Source of the DNA: DATBGO01 sp050011895
GTDB taxonomy: Bacteria; Actinomycetota; Actinomycetes; Streptosporangiales; Streptosporangiaceae
DNA: 64,000 nt
Assembly: GCA_050011895.1 (NCBI GenBank)
Contig: JBEKIF010000013.1
Coordinates: 62,001-126,000 of the forward strand
Direction: 5' to 3'
The position numbers and the translations under genes are program-made. Positions 1-8,189 of the stretch are shown here, one piece after another. Numbering within the stretch: position 1 is the stretch's first letter; every line of letters begins with the position of its first letter. The notes under the pieces are model-generated. The model searched no databases, had not been told where the DNA came from, and worked only from the letters and a program-made list of their open reading frames with translations.

Positions 1-2
1 CG

Positions 3-371
3 AGGCTCGCGCTCCACTACGGCCATGAGCCCGCTTATGAGCTGCAGTGGTCGCCCTACGGCGTGAACACCGGCCTGTGCCAGGGGACCAGCGCGCCGGC
101 GGCCAACGGCCGCAAGGTCAACCTCCAGGAGTGCGGCGACAACGCCAACACTGTCTGGGTGCTCGATTTCCAGGACGCTCCTCCGCACATCGGGTTCGTC
201 CCGGTCATCGCTGGCTCGACGACCAACTTCAGCCAGCCGCAGGTGCTGACCGCCGGCACGCCGCCGACGGAGCAGCTGTACACCTACCGCATCCACACCT
301 TCGCGGATGGATCGGTTGCCAACAACCAGCTCTGGTGGGCCTTCCCGGGCATGATCGGCCCGGCCATCTAG
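3..371 (+). CDS. Secreted-type protein of unknown function, 5' end cut by window edge
   Basis: The frame is open from the left edge to TAG at 369-371, giving about 122 residues of a longer protein. The visible part contains GLCQGT, LQECGDNANTVW and a C-terminal FPGMIGPAI. The spaced Cys residues, the Gln/Asn/Trp content and the lack of charged helices suit an exported beta-rich domain; the LQECGDNANTVW stretch loosely recalls ricin-type carbohydrate-binding repeats, but I cannot claim that family. The N-terminus and any signal peptide lie outside the window. Frame and stop are clear; function is unknown. Confidence 0.55.
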   Translation, partial: RLALHYGHEPAYELQWSPYGVNTGLCQGTSAPAANGRKVNLQECGDNANTVWVLDFQDAPPHIGFVPVIAGSTTNFSQPQVLTAGTPPTEQLYTYRIHTFADGSVANNQLWWAFPGMIGPAI

Positions 372-564
372 TTGGCGCATGACTGAGGTGCCGGGACCGG
401 GCCAGGCAGCGCAAGGCCACCCGGTCCGGCACTCCAGCCAGGTCAGGGCGCAGGCGTACCTGTCACGCAGGTCGCCAGCGGCCAGGCCAGGACCGCAAGG
501 TGCCCCTCCGCCAGACCGGCGGGGGGGCATCTGCCGTTCCGGAGCCCGCTGGTAGAGAGGATCC

Positions 565-1332
565 GTGCGAGGTCTGAGTGAGGTGGCCCCGGGGATACTC
601 GTCGCTACCGGTGAGCTGTATGTGACCAACACGACCGCCGTAGCCGGCCGCGGCGGCTGCCTGCTCATCGACCCGGCTGTGACACCGGGCGAGCTCCGGC
701 TGCTCGCGGCGGACCTGGCAGCCCGGGGGCTGCGGCCGCAGGCGGGCTTCGCGACGCACGCGCACTGGGATCACGTGCTGTGGTGCCGGGAGCTCGGGAG
801 CGCGCCGAGATACGCGACGGCGGCGGCGGCCCGGGCGGCCCGGCGGGACCGGGCGGCCCTGATCACCGCCGTCCAGGCTGCCGCTCCCGGGCACGACCTC
901 GAGGTATTCGGCAGGCTGCGGCCGCTCGAGCCCGGCCAGGACGAAGTCCCGTGGGACGGCCCGCGGGCGCGCCTGCTGGCGCACAACGGGCACGCGCCCG
1001 GTCACGCTGCCATCTTCCTGCCTGACGCAGGCGTGCTGGTGGCCGGCGACATGTGCTCCGACATCGAAGTCCCGCTGCTCGACCTGGACGCCACCGATCC
1101 GCTCGGCGACTATCGCGCCGGGCTCGAACAGCTGGCCGGTCTTTCCGGGGTGCGGTGGGTCGTTCCTGGACACGGCTCCGCCGGGGACGCGGCCGCCTTT
1201 CGCGCCCGGGTGGCAGCAGATGTCGCCTATCTGGACGCTCTCGAGCGAGGCGACGGCTCAGCCGATCCCAGGCTGGCCCTCGACTGGCTGCGGGGCGAGC
1301 ACGAACGGCAACAGGGGCACTTCCGGCGCTGA
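565..1332 (+). CDS. MBL-fold metallo-hydrolase
   Basis: This 255-residue protein has the metallo-beta-lactamase fold signature. The metal-binding HxHxDH motif (HAHWDH) is at residues 65-70, a second-sphere segment HNGHAPGH follows, the bridging aspartate lies in VLVAGD, and WVVPGHG supplies the last His. The family hydrolyses diverse substrates (lactones, thioesters, phosphodiesters), so the substrate is open. GTG is preceded by AGAGAGG with 4-nt spacing. It lies upstream of a HAD phosphatase on the same strand with a gap of about 230 nt, so co-transcription is possible but unproven. Confidence 0.85.
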   Translation: MRGLSEVAPGILVATGELYVTNTTAVAGRGGCLLIDPAVTPGELRLLAADLAARGLRPQAGFATHAHWDHVLWCRELGSAPRYATAAAARAARRDRAALITAVQAAAPGHDLEVFGRLRPLEPGQDEVPWDGPRARLLAHNGHAPGHAAIFLPDAGVLVAGDMCSDIEVPLLDLDATDPLGDYRAGLEQLAGLSGVRWVVPGHGSAGDAAAFRARVAADVAYLDALERGDGSADPRLALDWLRGEHERQQGHFRR

Positions 1333-1564
1333 GACCCGCGGCGGTCACGTTGCGGTTAATTGCCGTGCGCCTGACGTGCTGTCCGGAAATAATCGGCGGA
1401 ATGGCACCGTCCCCAGGTCCGCTCGCCGGGCTGCGCCCCGCGCTGTTGCGGCGGCTGCGGCTGGACCGGGCAACCTGGCAGGCCACCCGCCGCATCCTGG
1501 TGAGGATCGACGGCCACGGCCTGACGGGCTGCCCGCATTGCTCCGGCCGGCCCGGGTGACTGGC

Positions 1565-2200
1565 GTGAGCGGGGTCAACGCGGTGGTGTTCGACCTCGGC
1601 GGAGTGCTGCTGGACTGGGATCCCCGTTATCTCTACCGCAAGCTCTTCGCTGGCGACGAGGCAGCGATGGAGCAATTCCTGACCGACGTGTGCACGCGGC
1701 AGTGGCACGCCGCACATGATCTGGGCGGCAGTGTCACGCAGGCCTGCGTGGAACTTGCCGCCCGCCATCCTGAGCAGGCCGAGCTGATCAGGGCCTGGGC
1801 AGAGCGGAGCGAGGAGATGGTAGCTGGCCCGATACCGGGCAGCGTGGCGATCCTGGCCGACCTTCAGCGCCGCGGCGTTCCCTGCTATGCGCTGAGCAAT
1901 ATGGAAGCGGAGACCTTCCCGCTCCGGTTGCAGCGGTTTGCCTTCCTGCGCTCGTTCGACGGGCACGTGATCTCTGGCCTGGAGGGGATGGTCAAACCGG
2001 ACCCTAGGATCTACCGCCTGCTGCTGCGGCGATACGACCTTCCTGCCGCCCGGACGCTGTTCATCGACGACAACGCCGACAACGTGACCGCGGCCCGTGC
2101 CGCCGGGATGCGCGCGGTCCGCTTCGAGTCCCCGCTGGTCCTGCGCGGTCAGCTCGAGTCGATAGGCCTGCTGGAGCCAGGTTCCGCAGCCGCCGACTGA
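1565..2200 (+). CDS. HAD-superfamily hydrolase (subclass IA)
   Basis: A 211-residue haloacid dehalogenase-like phosphohydrolase. Motif I is VFDLGGVLLDWD near the N-terminus (nucleophile Asp), motif II is LSNM, motif III is KPDPRIY and motif IV is FIDDNADN. The order and spacing are those of HAD-IA/IB phosphatases or beta-phosphoglucomutase-like enzymes. I chose GTG at 1565, which leaves a normal short N-terminus; GTG at 1556 is also in frame. No clear Shine-Dalgarno precedes either. Likely substrates are small phosphorylated metabolites, but nothing in the window narrows this. Confidence 0.85.
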   Translation: MSGVNAVVFDLGGVLLDWDPRYLYRKLFAGDEAAMEQFLTDVCTRQWHAAHDLGGSVTQACVELAARHPEQAELIRAWAERSEEMVAGPIPGSVAILADLQRRGVPCYALSNMEAETFPLRLQRFAFLRSFDGHVISGLEGMVKPDPRIYRLLLRRYDLPAARTLFIDDNADNVTAARAAGMRAVRFESPLVLRGQLESIGLLEPGSAAAD

Positions 2201-2450
2201 TCGGTAGCGGGCGCCGCGCGAGGCTGAACGCGATGGATGCGGCGTGCAGGCTGCGTCGAGCTGATTGTCCCGCTGCGCGACTGGCCACGCCCGTGAACGA
2301 CCAGGAGCACTCCCGGGCGGCAGGGCCCGTCCCGCGGCGTCGGACCAATGCGCCGCGCCGATGCGAGATCGTGATCCTGGAGTTGTATTCGCGGGGAGTG
2401 GATCGTCGTCATAGCAGGTGACGGGAGCCAATCCGGAAAGGAATCAACCG

Positions 2451-2888
2451 ATGAGATTCAATCGCGTGCGGGTCGTTCTGGCGGCTGGGCTGATGACACT
2501 CGCCGGGACGACGTCCGCGGCCGTGCTGGCCGCAGGTCCGGCGTCGGCCAGTTCCAGCCAAGTGGTCGTGGTGAACTGCGGCCAGGGCCAGGTCCGGCCA
2601 GCCCAGTACGACATCGGCTGCATGGCCTCCCAGGAGTTCCTGGCCGGGCTGCGCTGGACGAGCTGGCGTTCGGTAGCCTTCGGCGGCGGCGTCCTGAAGG
2701 TGAACGACTGCACGCCAAGCTGCGCGAAGGGCACGTATATCAAGTACCCGGTCCTGACCGTCCTGTGGCGGGCCAGGCCGTGGCCGGCGCACGCCGGCCG
2801 GCGGTACTTCAGCCGCCTCACCCTTATTTTCACCGGCAAGCGCCCCGCCCATGTCCCGGTGACCCAGACCATCACGCTTCCGGCCTAG
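2451..2888 (+). CDS. Small secreted protein, unknown function
   Basis: A 145-residue precursor starting at ATG with GGAAAGGA 8 nt upstream. The N-terminus is a classical Sec signal peptide: basic MRFNRVR, a hydrophobic core rich in Leu/Ala/Gly, and probable cleavage after ASA near residue 34. The mature part has four Cys (in VNCGQG, IGCMAS, DCTPSC), suggesting disulphides, and several Trp/Tyr. No catalytic motif is recognisable. Similar short Cys-containing exported proteins are common in filamentous actinobacteria. It appears monocistronic, with a strong hairpin 130 nt downstream. Confidence 0.7.
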   Translation: MRFNRVRVVLAAGLMTLAGTTSAAVLAAGPASASSSQVVVVNCGQGQVRPAQYDIGCMASQEFLAGLRWTSWRSVAFGGGVLKVNDCTPSCAKGTYIKYPVLTVLWRARPWPAHAGRRYFSRLTLIFTGKRPAHVPVTQTITLPA

Positions 2889-3017
2889 GCGCGGCCGCCA
2901 ATGCCATTCGCTGCCCTGGCGCGGGCTTGCGCGTAAGAAGCTGGTCCAGGTGCGCGGGCGCGGTGCGCGGTCGTTCATGGCATCTTCGCCGACGAGCGAC
3001 CCCGTGCACCGCGCCCG

Positions 3018-3046
3018 TGCTGACCGCGCATGCCGCGCGGTCAGCA
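3018..3046. terminator. Perfect 12-bp hairpin, likely terminator
   Basis: TGCTGACCGCGC, loop ATGCC, GCGCGGTCAGCA: a perfect 12-bp stem with a 5-nt loop. There is no U-tract, which is usual for actinobacterial terminators. It lies in the 340-nt gap between the secreted-protein gene and cbbX, where I see no other gene or signal. Confidence 0.55.
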
Positions 3047-3240
3047 GGGGCGCAGTGACAGGCTGTGGTCCGTGCCTGTCAGGATGAAGTGGTCAGCACT
3101 GCGATGATTGGGGGCTGTCATGACGGGAGCCATGGGAGCCGGCTTCAGCATGCTGCGCAGCGGCAGGGTCGTCGGCTGGCACCGGAGGCCGAGGTGATGT
3201 TCAAGTATGCGGGCCCGCGGCGTGGTCACCGGTGCTGGAT

Positions 3241-4227
3241 ATGAGTTCAGCTGCGGGATCGCAGCCGGGGCTCCGGAGCTCGCGCGGCATCCGGCGGTTG
3301 TCGGCGGGGGAGGGCCGGGCCGAGTCGCGGCGCGGGCAGCTGTCTCCGGAGGCCACGGTAAGCTTCGCCGCCGAGCGCGGCGCTGCGGGCATCGACGACG
3401 TCTTCGCGGCCCTCGACCGCGAGCTTGTCGGCCTTGTGCCGGTCAAGAAACGGATCCAGGAGATCGGGTCGCTGCTCCTAGTTGACCGGGTTCGGCAGCG
3501 GTTCGGGCTGGCGGCACCCCGGCCGAACCTGCACATGTGCTTCACTGGCGCCCCGGGGACCGGCAAGACCACCGTCGCGCTGCGGATGGCTGATCTCCTG
3601 CACCGGCTCGGTTACCTGGAGCGCGGTCAACTCGTGCATGCCATGCGGAACGACCTGGTCGGCGAGTTCGTCGGTCAGACCGCGCCGAAGACCAAGAAGG
3701 TCCTCGACCGGGCGATGGGCGGCGTGCTGTTCATCGACGAGGCATACTACCTCTACCGGACTTCGGACTCGCGGGACTACGGCCAGGAGGTTATCGACAT
3801 CCTCCTCCAAGTGATGGAGAACGAGCGCGGCAAGCTCGTGGTGATACTCGCTGGCTATAAAGACCGCATGGACACCTTTTTCGCGTCTAACCCCGGGATG
3901 AATTCCAGGATTGCTCATCACCTAGATTTCGCCGACTATGAGACTGGCGAGCTGATAGCGATCGGGCGGCTGATGCTCGAGCAGGCCAGCTACTACCTCT
4001 CCGCGGAGGCAGAGATAGTGTTTCGTGACTACCTCATGCGCCGGATGCACCTGCCGCACTTCGCCAATGCCCGCAGTGTCCGCAACGAGCTGGAGCGGTC
4101 CCGGCTACGGCACGCGCACCGTCTTGCCGCCGACCTGCACCGCAGCTGGAGCCGGGATGATCTCATGCGCATCGAGCCCGTGGATCTCCTGGCCGGCGAT
4201 GTCTTCTCGCTGCCGGTCACCGATTAA
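3241..4227 (+). CDS. cbbX: CbbX-type AAA+ Rubisco activase
   Basis: A 328-residue AAA+ ATPase matching the CbbX/CfxQ family along its length. CbbX pulls on the large-subunit C-terminus of red-type form I Rubisco to release inhibitory sugar phosphates. Walker A GAPGTGKT is at residues 103-110 and Walker B LFIDE at 163-167, followed by the family block AYYLYR. FVGQTAPKT precedes Walker B in the pore region. RDYGQE, LQVMENERG, ILAGYKDRMDTFFASNPG and SRIAHHLDF closely resemble proteobacterial CbbX, and PHFANARSVRN lies in the C-terminal helical domain. GTG at 3232 is an alternative start; no clear ribosome-binding site is seen. No cbbL, cbbS or other Calvin-cycle gene occurs in the window, so its partner must be elsewhere. 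Confidence 0.88.
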   Translation: MSSAAGSQPGLRSSRGIRRLSAGEGRAESRRGQLSPEATVSFAAERGAAGIDDVFAALDRELVGLVPVKKRIQEIGSLLLVDRVRQRFGLAAPRPNLHMCFTGAPGTGKTTVALRMADLLHRLGYLERGQLVHAMRNDLVGEFVGQTAPKTKKVLDRAMGGVLFIDEAYYLYRTSDSRDYGQEVIDILLQVMENERGKLVVILAGYKDRMDTFFASNPGMNSRIAHHLDFADYETGELIAIGRLMLEQASYYLSAEAEIVFRDYLMRRMHLPHFANARSVRNELERSRLRHAHRLAADLHRSWSRDDLMRIEPVDLLAGDVFSLPVTD

Positions 4228-4331
4228 TCCGAACGGGGCGTTAGAGCTGCTGGTGACATCCTGGCTGGACGCGGGCGGGCAGCATGGTGCGGGTAAGGCT
4301 GGTAGCAGATAGGGAGGCTGGGAGCACAAGG

Positions 4332-4994
4332 ATGCGGAAGCTTGTTCTTCAGATCGCCGCGATCTCCCTCGACGGCTACATCTGCGAGGAGGGCACAGAG
4401 TTCTGGCGGTCGTTCGGATCTGCGTCCCTCCCGCCAGCACCGGACGATAACGAGTATGAGGACTACTTCCTTACGACACTGCGGCGCGCGGGGACCCACA
4501 TCATGGGCCGCGTGACCTACGAGTCAATGGCAGATACCTGGCCGACGTCCACAGACCCGGTAGCCGCCATCATGAACGACATCCCGAAGGTCGTGTTCTC
4601 CAAGACCCTGCCTTCCGCAGACTGGCCGGAGGCACGGATCGCTCGCGGTGATACGGCCCAGGAGATTGCCCGGCTTAAGGCCGAGCCGGGCGGCGAGGTC
4701 GTCGCACACGGGGGCGCCCTGTTCGCGCAGTCCCTTGCGCGGCTCGGCCTCGTGGATGAGTACCGCTTGTATGTGCTTCCGGTGGCGGTGGCAAGCGGGA
4801 AGCCGCTGTTTACTGACGTCGGCCGTCCCCAGGGCTTGCGCCTGGTGTCGGGCCGGGTGTTTCAATGCGGTGTGCTCGCGCTCGAGTACCGGCCGATGAC
4901 CGTCCAGGAACTGGAGGCGGTCGTCCCGATCCCGGACACCGGGAAGGAACTGCAAGCCAGGCTCGATGCGGCGCGATCCGGATCGGCTACCTAG
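4332..4994 (+). CDS. Dihydrofolate reductase family (RibD C-terminal-like) protein
   Basis: A 220-residue protein of the RibD-C/DHFR superfamily, NADPH-dependent reductases. Typical features are the N-terminal strand LVLQIAAISLDGYI, the helix and strand with HIMGRVTYESMADTW, KVVFSKTL, the VAHGGALFAQSLARLGLVDEYRLYVLPV core, and GKPLF. Actinobacteria carry many stand-alone paralogues of unknown substrate; folate or riboflavin synthesis should not be assumed. ATG is preceded by a GGGAGG/GGGAGC-rich stretch. It starts about 100 nt after cbbX and may be read through from it. Confidence 0.82.
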   Translation: MRKLVLQIAAISLDGYICEEGTEFWRSFGSASLPPAPDDNEYEDYFLTTLRRAGTHIMGRVTYESMADTWPTSTDPVAAIMNDIPKVVFSKTLPSADWPEARIARGDTAQEIARLKAEPGGEVVAHGGALFAQSLARLGLVDEYRLYVLPVAVASGKPLFTDVGRPQGLRLVSGRVFQCGVLALEYRPMTVQELEAVVPIPDTGKELQARLDAARSGSAT

Positions 4995-5076
4995 ACAGGC
5001 TGCGGAAGACCAGCACCTGGCGAGTCAGGCCAGGCAGTTGCGGCTGGTGATCAGCCGCGTAAAGGGGGGAACAGCA

Positions 5077-5467
5077 ATGGCGCATCCCAACGAGGACCTG
5101 CTCAGGCGGGGATACGCGGCGTACAACTCCGGCGACATGGACACCGTCCAGGCCCTGTTCGATGACGACATCGTCTGGCACGCCGGAGGATCCAACCAGA
5201 CCACTGGTGAGTACCGCGGCTTCCAGGAGATCATGGGCTTCTTCGGCAAAGTGATGGAGCTAAGCGGTGGCACCTTCCGCACAGAGATCCACGACGTCCT
5301 GGCCAACGACAGGCGCGGCGTCGTACTGGTGGACCTTCCATGCCGAGCGGGACGGGCAGACGGTGGCGCTCCGGTCGGCCGACATCTGGCATCTGGCAGA
5401 CGGTAAGGTCACGGAACACTGGTCATTCTTTGAGGACCAGGCCGCCGCTGACAAGCTCTTCAGCTGA
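5077..5467 (+). pseudogene. SnoaL-like (NTF2-fold) protein, broken by a 1-nt frameshift
   Basis: AAAGGGGGGA lies 6 nt before ATG, an excellent start. The first frame reads MAHPNEDLLRRGYAAYNSGD, then ALFDDDIVWHAGG and EIMGFFGKVMELSGGTFRTE, a typical SnoaL/NTF2-like fold, and then loses homology. The next frame continues the family pattern (TFHAERDGQTVALRSADIWH, then LADGKVTEHWSFFED) to TGA at 5465-5467. The frames join if one G in the GG at 5331-5332 is surplus. Read as intact, the protein is about 129 residues, the family norm. The unrepaired frame stops at 5406. A sequencing error or a recent mutation would look the same. Confidence 0.75.
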
Positions 5468-5787
5468 CCCGCCCGGGCACGGCCTCTTCGTCCCGAAGCC
5501 AAGTTCATGGGTTCTCAGGCTGGGCGCATGTGGCACCTGACCTGCTGAGTTTGTTCGCGAGCGTCCGCGGGAGTCCAGGCACGAACGTCCCGATCGTCAC
5601 TCAGTTGGTCACTCGGTTCAGCCAGCTAGGCAAAAGGCTGGGACCTCTTCCTTATCAGGGTGTCGGCCTGGCAGCGCGAATAAGCTTCGGCCGCCTGTGA
5701 CCTGGTGTCGTGAAGCGGCGGCGGCCGTGACTGCCCCCTCCGGTGACCTCCATATTCCTGGCTGCCCTAGGGCCAATGTAGGGCTAG

Positions 5788-5829
5788 CCCTAGGGGATCC
5801 TTGATTACCCCTAGGGGATCCTTGATTAC
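5788..5829. repeat. Two perfect 21-bp tandem repeats within palindrome-rich DNA
   Basis: The unit CCCTAGGGGATCCTTGATTAC occurs twice without mismatch (5788-5808, 5809-5829). Just upstream are the palindromes GCCCTAGGGC (from 5764) and GGGCTAGCCC (5781-5790), so CTAG occurs four times in about 55 nt. The surrounding gap 5468-5977 holds no convincing gene. It could be a protein-binding array or a recombination scar. Confidence 0.7.
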
Positions 5830-5977
5830 TCTGCCAGACAGGCTCCGGCGGCGGTAGGTCGGCTGTGCCTTTGGCAGCGCGGCTGGCAGAGCTCACATGA
5901 CTAACTTAGGGTTTCCGCGTCTGGTCCGCGAGCACCGGACGGCTGATCGTCTGCCAGGGCGCCTTGCGCTGTCGCTC

Positions 5978-6007
5978 TTGACAGCGTCGATATCATAGTG
6001 ATATCAT
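5978..6007 (+). promoter_or_regulatory. Sigma-70-type promoter overlapping a direct-repeat operator
   Basis: TTGACA (5978-5983) and TATCAT (6002-6007) are separated by 18 nt, close to the actinobacterial SigA consensus. The octamer GATATCAT occurs at 5989-5996 and 6000-6007, an 11-bp period, with the second copy covering the -10 box. A regulator bound there would block initiation. The promoter points to the small membrane protein gene that follows. It lies in the most AT-rich patch nearby. Confidence 0.6.
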
Positions 6008-6057
6008 TTTAATAGGTGGTCGGATAGCCAATGCCGCAGCTGACGGGAAGTGTCCCG

Positions 6058-6360
6058 ATGAACGCACAAAATGACAACACCGCTCCGAGCGGTCTGCGCG
6101 GGTGGTGGGCATCTCCCCCGCGATCGGGCATGCGACGCATAATCTGGCCATTCGAGTACCGCCACCTCCGCGCGTTCGGACGCGTGCGCACTGCCGCTGG
6201 AATCGTCCTGGTCGGCCTTGGCGTCGTTACCCTCGTGGGGGGTTCCTTTGCAGCGGTGGCTATCGCGTGGGGGATAGTGTTCCTGGCGGCGGCGGCGGCG
6301 AACTTGGCGTGGGCCGCCTGGCTGATGGCTATCGCTCGTTCCGCATCTGCCCGAACCTGA
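6058..6360 (+). CDS. Small two-helix membrane protein
   Basis: About 100 residues from ATG at 6058, with GGGAAG 8 nt upstream; ATG at 6031 is also in frame. The N-terminus is polar, then FEYRHLRAFGRVRTA leads into two hydrophobic segments (IVLVGLGVVTLVGG and IAWGIVFLAAAAANLAWAAW). The layout (basic R-H-x-R segment, helix, short turn, helix containing AN-x-AWA) is shared with the divergent small gene at 6560-6805, so the two look like paralogues. Function unknown. The consensus promoter upstream supports expression. Confidence 0.55.
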   Translation: MNAQNDNTAPSGLRGWWASPPRSGMRRIIWPFEYRHLRAFGRVRTAAGIVLVGLGVVTLVGGSFAAVAIAWGIVFLAAAAANLAWAAWLMAIARSASART

Positions 6361-6559
6361 GCCTAGGGCCGGTAATCGATGGAGGTTCGGCGCGCGCCGC
6401 GCGGTGGTTCGTCAGTGGCGCACGCTCCTCGTGAGTGGGCGGGCGGTCGGGATGTGTCGACCCGGAGCGTCAGGCACTCAACCGAGGCATGTATACGAGC
6501 GGGCACGCCGAACTCGCGGATTAAAAGGCGGGCTCGGCCACGGTCGACCCGGTCTGAAT

Positions 6560-6805
6560 TCAGGTGAGTCGGCTGGGACGGCTTGGTGTGGGCCTAACGC
6601 GTTGTCGCCAGGTGAGATAAGCCCAGACGGCGTTTGCCACCGCGCCCGCGATCGTCAGTATCGCCCAGCCCCAGTAGCCGTAGGCCAGCAGGACGCCGGT
6701 CAGGGCGAGCAGCCAGGCCGTGACCAGCACGCGGATGACTATCACGCTACGCGGATGCCTGCCGCCGAAGCGTGTAAGAGTGGCATGCTCAGTCGCGGTA
6801 TTCAT
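6560..6805 (-). CDS. Small two-helix membrane protein, paralogue of the neighbouring gene
   Basis: 81 residues from an ATG preceded by AGGAGG with about 6-nt spacing, one of the best ribosome-binding sites in this region. The sequence has a short polar start, RFGGRHPRSVIVIR, a first helix (VTAWLLALTGVLLAYG), a Trp-containing turn and a second helix (ILTIAGAVANAVWAYL) with a basic tail. This resembles small actinobacterial membrane proteins of unknown function and the gene at 6058-6360. It is convergent with that gene, across about 200 nt with no other visible gene. Confidence 0.65.
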   Translation of the reverse strand: MNTATEHATLTRFGGRHPRSVIVIRVLVTAWLLALTGVLLAYGYWGWAILTIAGAVANAVWAYLTWRQRVRPTPSRPSRLT

Positions 6806-6932
6806 TACGCAGCCTCCTGTAGTGCCCGGGCACGCAGCCAACGAGTGGCGTGCAGTTACCGGGGTCCAGAGCAGCTATCTGCAGCGTACGCGTCCGGTGC
6901 GCGTCCGGGAAGTTCGTCGGGAACGGTGAATC

Positions 6933-7838
6933 TTGGCGACGCCGCCAGCCAAGTCCTGGTCGCGGCGCGGGGAGCGCCGGACGCGGCGCCGCAGGCGCCG
7001 CCTTGATACCGGCTCTCGCGCGGCGCGGCCGTTCGGGCCGGTTACCGTGGCCAAGGCCTACCGGTTGCTGCATGCGATCTTCGAGACCGCGGTGGATGAT
7101 CAGATGGTCCGCCGTAACCCCTGCCGGATCGAGGGCGCGGGCGAGGAGGATTCTCCAGAGCGCGAGGTCGTTTCGCTGCCCGTCGTGTTCGCGATCGCTG
7201 ACGCGCTTCCTGTGCGCTACCGCGTGATGGTGCTGATGGCGACTTTCGCGAGCATGCGCTGGGGCGAGCTGGTGGGCCTTCGCCGGGAGAACATCGACTT
7301 GGATGCGTGCGAGATCCGGATTGTCGAGACGACGGCTGAGCTGGACCGCGGAGACCTGCTGCCCGAGACGCCTAAATCGCGGGCAGGTCGGCGCACGGTG
7401 ACGTTCCCGGCCGAACTGGTGCCCGAGTTGCGCTGGCATTTGGAACGGTTCGCCCAGCCGGGGGAGCGGGGCCTGGTCTGCGCCGGGCCGAAGGGCGCCA
7501 CGCTGCGCCGGTCAAACTTCCGGCCGATCTGGAATGCCGCGTGCGACAAAGCAGGCATGCCCGGGCTGCACTTCCACGACCTGAGGCACGTGGGCGGGAC
7601 GCTGGCCGCAGGTACCGGGGCGAGCCTTAAGGAGTTGATGGCCCGCCTGGGGCATTCGAGCACGCGCGCTGCGATGATCTACCAGCACGCGACCAGGGAC
7701 CGTGACCAGGCCATCGCCAAGGCGCTCGGCGGCCTGGTCCAACAGCTTCGGGCGACTACTGCGGACGGGCCGGAAGAGGTCAGCGGTGACGCGTACTTTC
7801 CGCTTGCTGTGGCCCGTATGTGGCCCGGCTCGGGCTGA
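6933..7838 (+). pseudogene. Tyrosine recombinase (phage integrase family), N-terminally truncated
   Basis: The catalytic domain is complete: R109 (FASMRWGEL), K148, H215-x-x-R218 (HDLRH), H241 (LGHSS) and nucleophile Y250 (IYQH), numbered from TTG at 6933. Only a stub of the N-terminal SAM-like DNA-binding domain remains (GPVTVAKAYRLLHAIFETAV), and the arm-binding domain is missing. The first 35 residues are an Arg-rich tract unlike integrase sequence, so the true start is lost or was replaced. The gene ends 68 nt from the 3' end of a tRNA-Gly gene, as expected for an element integrated in that tRNA. Probably inactive; an undetected frameshift upstream is the alternative. Confidence 0.7.
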
Positions 7839-7906
7839 GCTGAGCGAATCCTGACTGATCAGGGAGATGACCTGCTCTGGCCCAGCGACCTGGGCTTACG
7901 TGGTGG

Positions 7907-7977
7907 AGCGGGCGAAGGGAATCGAACCCTCATGACCAGCTTGGAAGGCTGGGGCTCTACCATTGAGCTACGCCCGC
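7907..7977 (-). tRNA. tRNA-Gly(UCC)
   Basis: The minus strand folds into a full cloverleaf. Acceptor GCGGGCG pairs with CGCCCGC, the D arm is GCTCAATGGTAGAGC, the anticodon stem CCAGC/GCTGG encloses loop CTTCCAA (anticodon TCC), and the T arm holds GGTTCGATTCC. No CCA is encoded. The tRNA 3' end faces the integrase fragment. Confidence 0.93.
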
Positions 7978-8111
7978 GGTACGTGGACCTCAGGCCGTAG
8001 CGTACCGCCTGTGGGAAGGCTCTCGCGTGCCGCCCGGCTGACGCGAGCGGGCTGGGCGCTGTTGCGCGCGGCCGCGCGATGCCGGAACACGGTAGGCTTC
8101 GGGTTGCCCGA

Positions 8112-8189
8112 CGGGATGTAGCGCAGCTTGGTTAGCGCGCCTGCTTTGGGAGCAGGAGGCCGCGGGTTCGAATCCCGCCATCCCGACCA
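8112..8189 (+). tRNA. tRNA-Pro(UGG), CCA encoded
   Basis: Acceptor CGGGATG pairs with CATCCCG, the D arm is GCGCAGCTTGGTTAGCGC, anticodon stem CTGC/GCAG encloses loop TTTGGGA (anticodon TGG), and the T arm is GCGGGTTCGAATCCCGC. Discriminator A is followed by an encoded CCA. It starts 134 nt after the tRNA-Gly, on the opposite strand. Confidence 0.94.

Noticed and set aside
1401..1559. Plus-strand 52-codon frame ending in CPHCSGRPG with stop overlapping a GTG
   Set aside because: The composition is plausible and the GTGA overlap suggestive, but there is no ribosome-binding site and no recognisable family; not strong enough to call.
863..2431. Minus-strand 522-residue frame
   Set aside because: It is antisense to the MBL and HAD genes, Arg/Pro-rich with no domain, and spans two well-supported genes.
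5618..5896. Minus-strand 92-residue frame
   Set aside because: It is generated by the 21-bp tandem repeat and has no ribosome-binding site or protein-like pattern.
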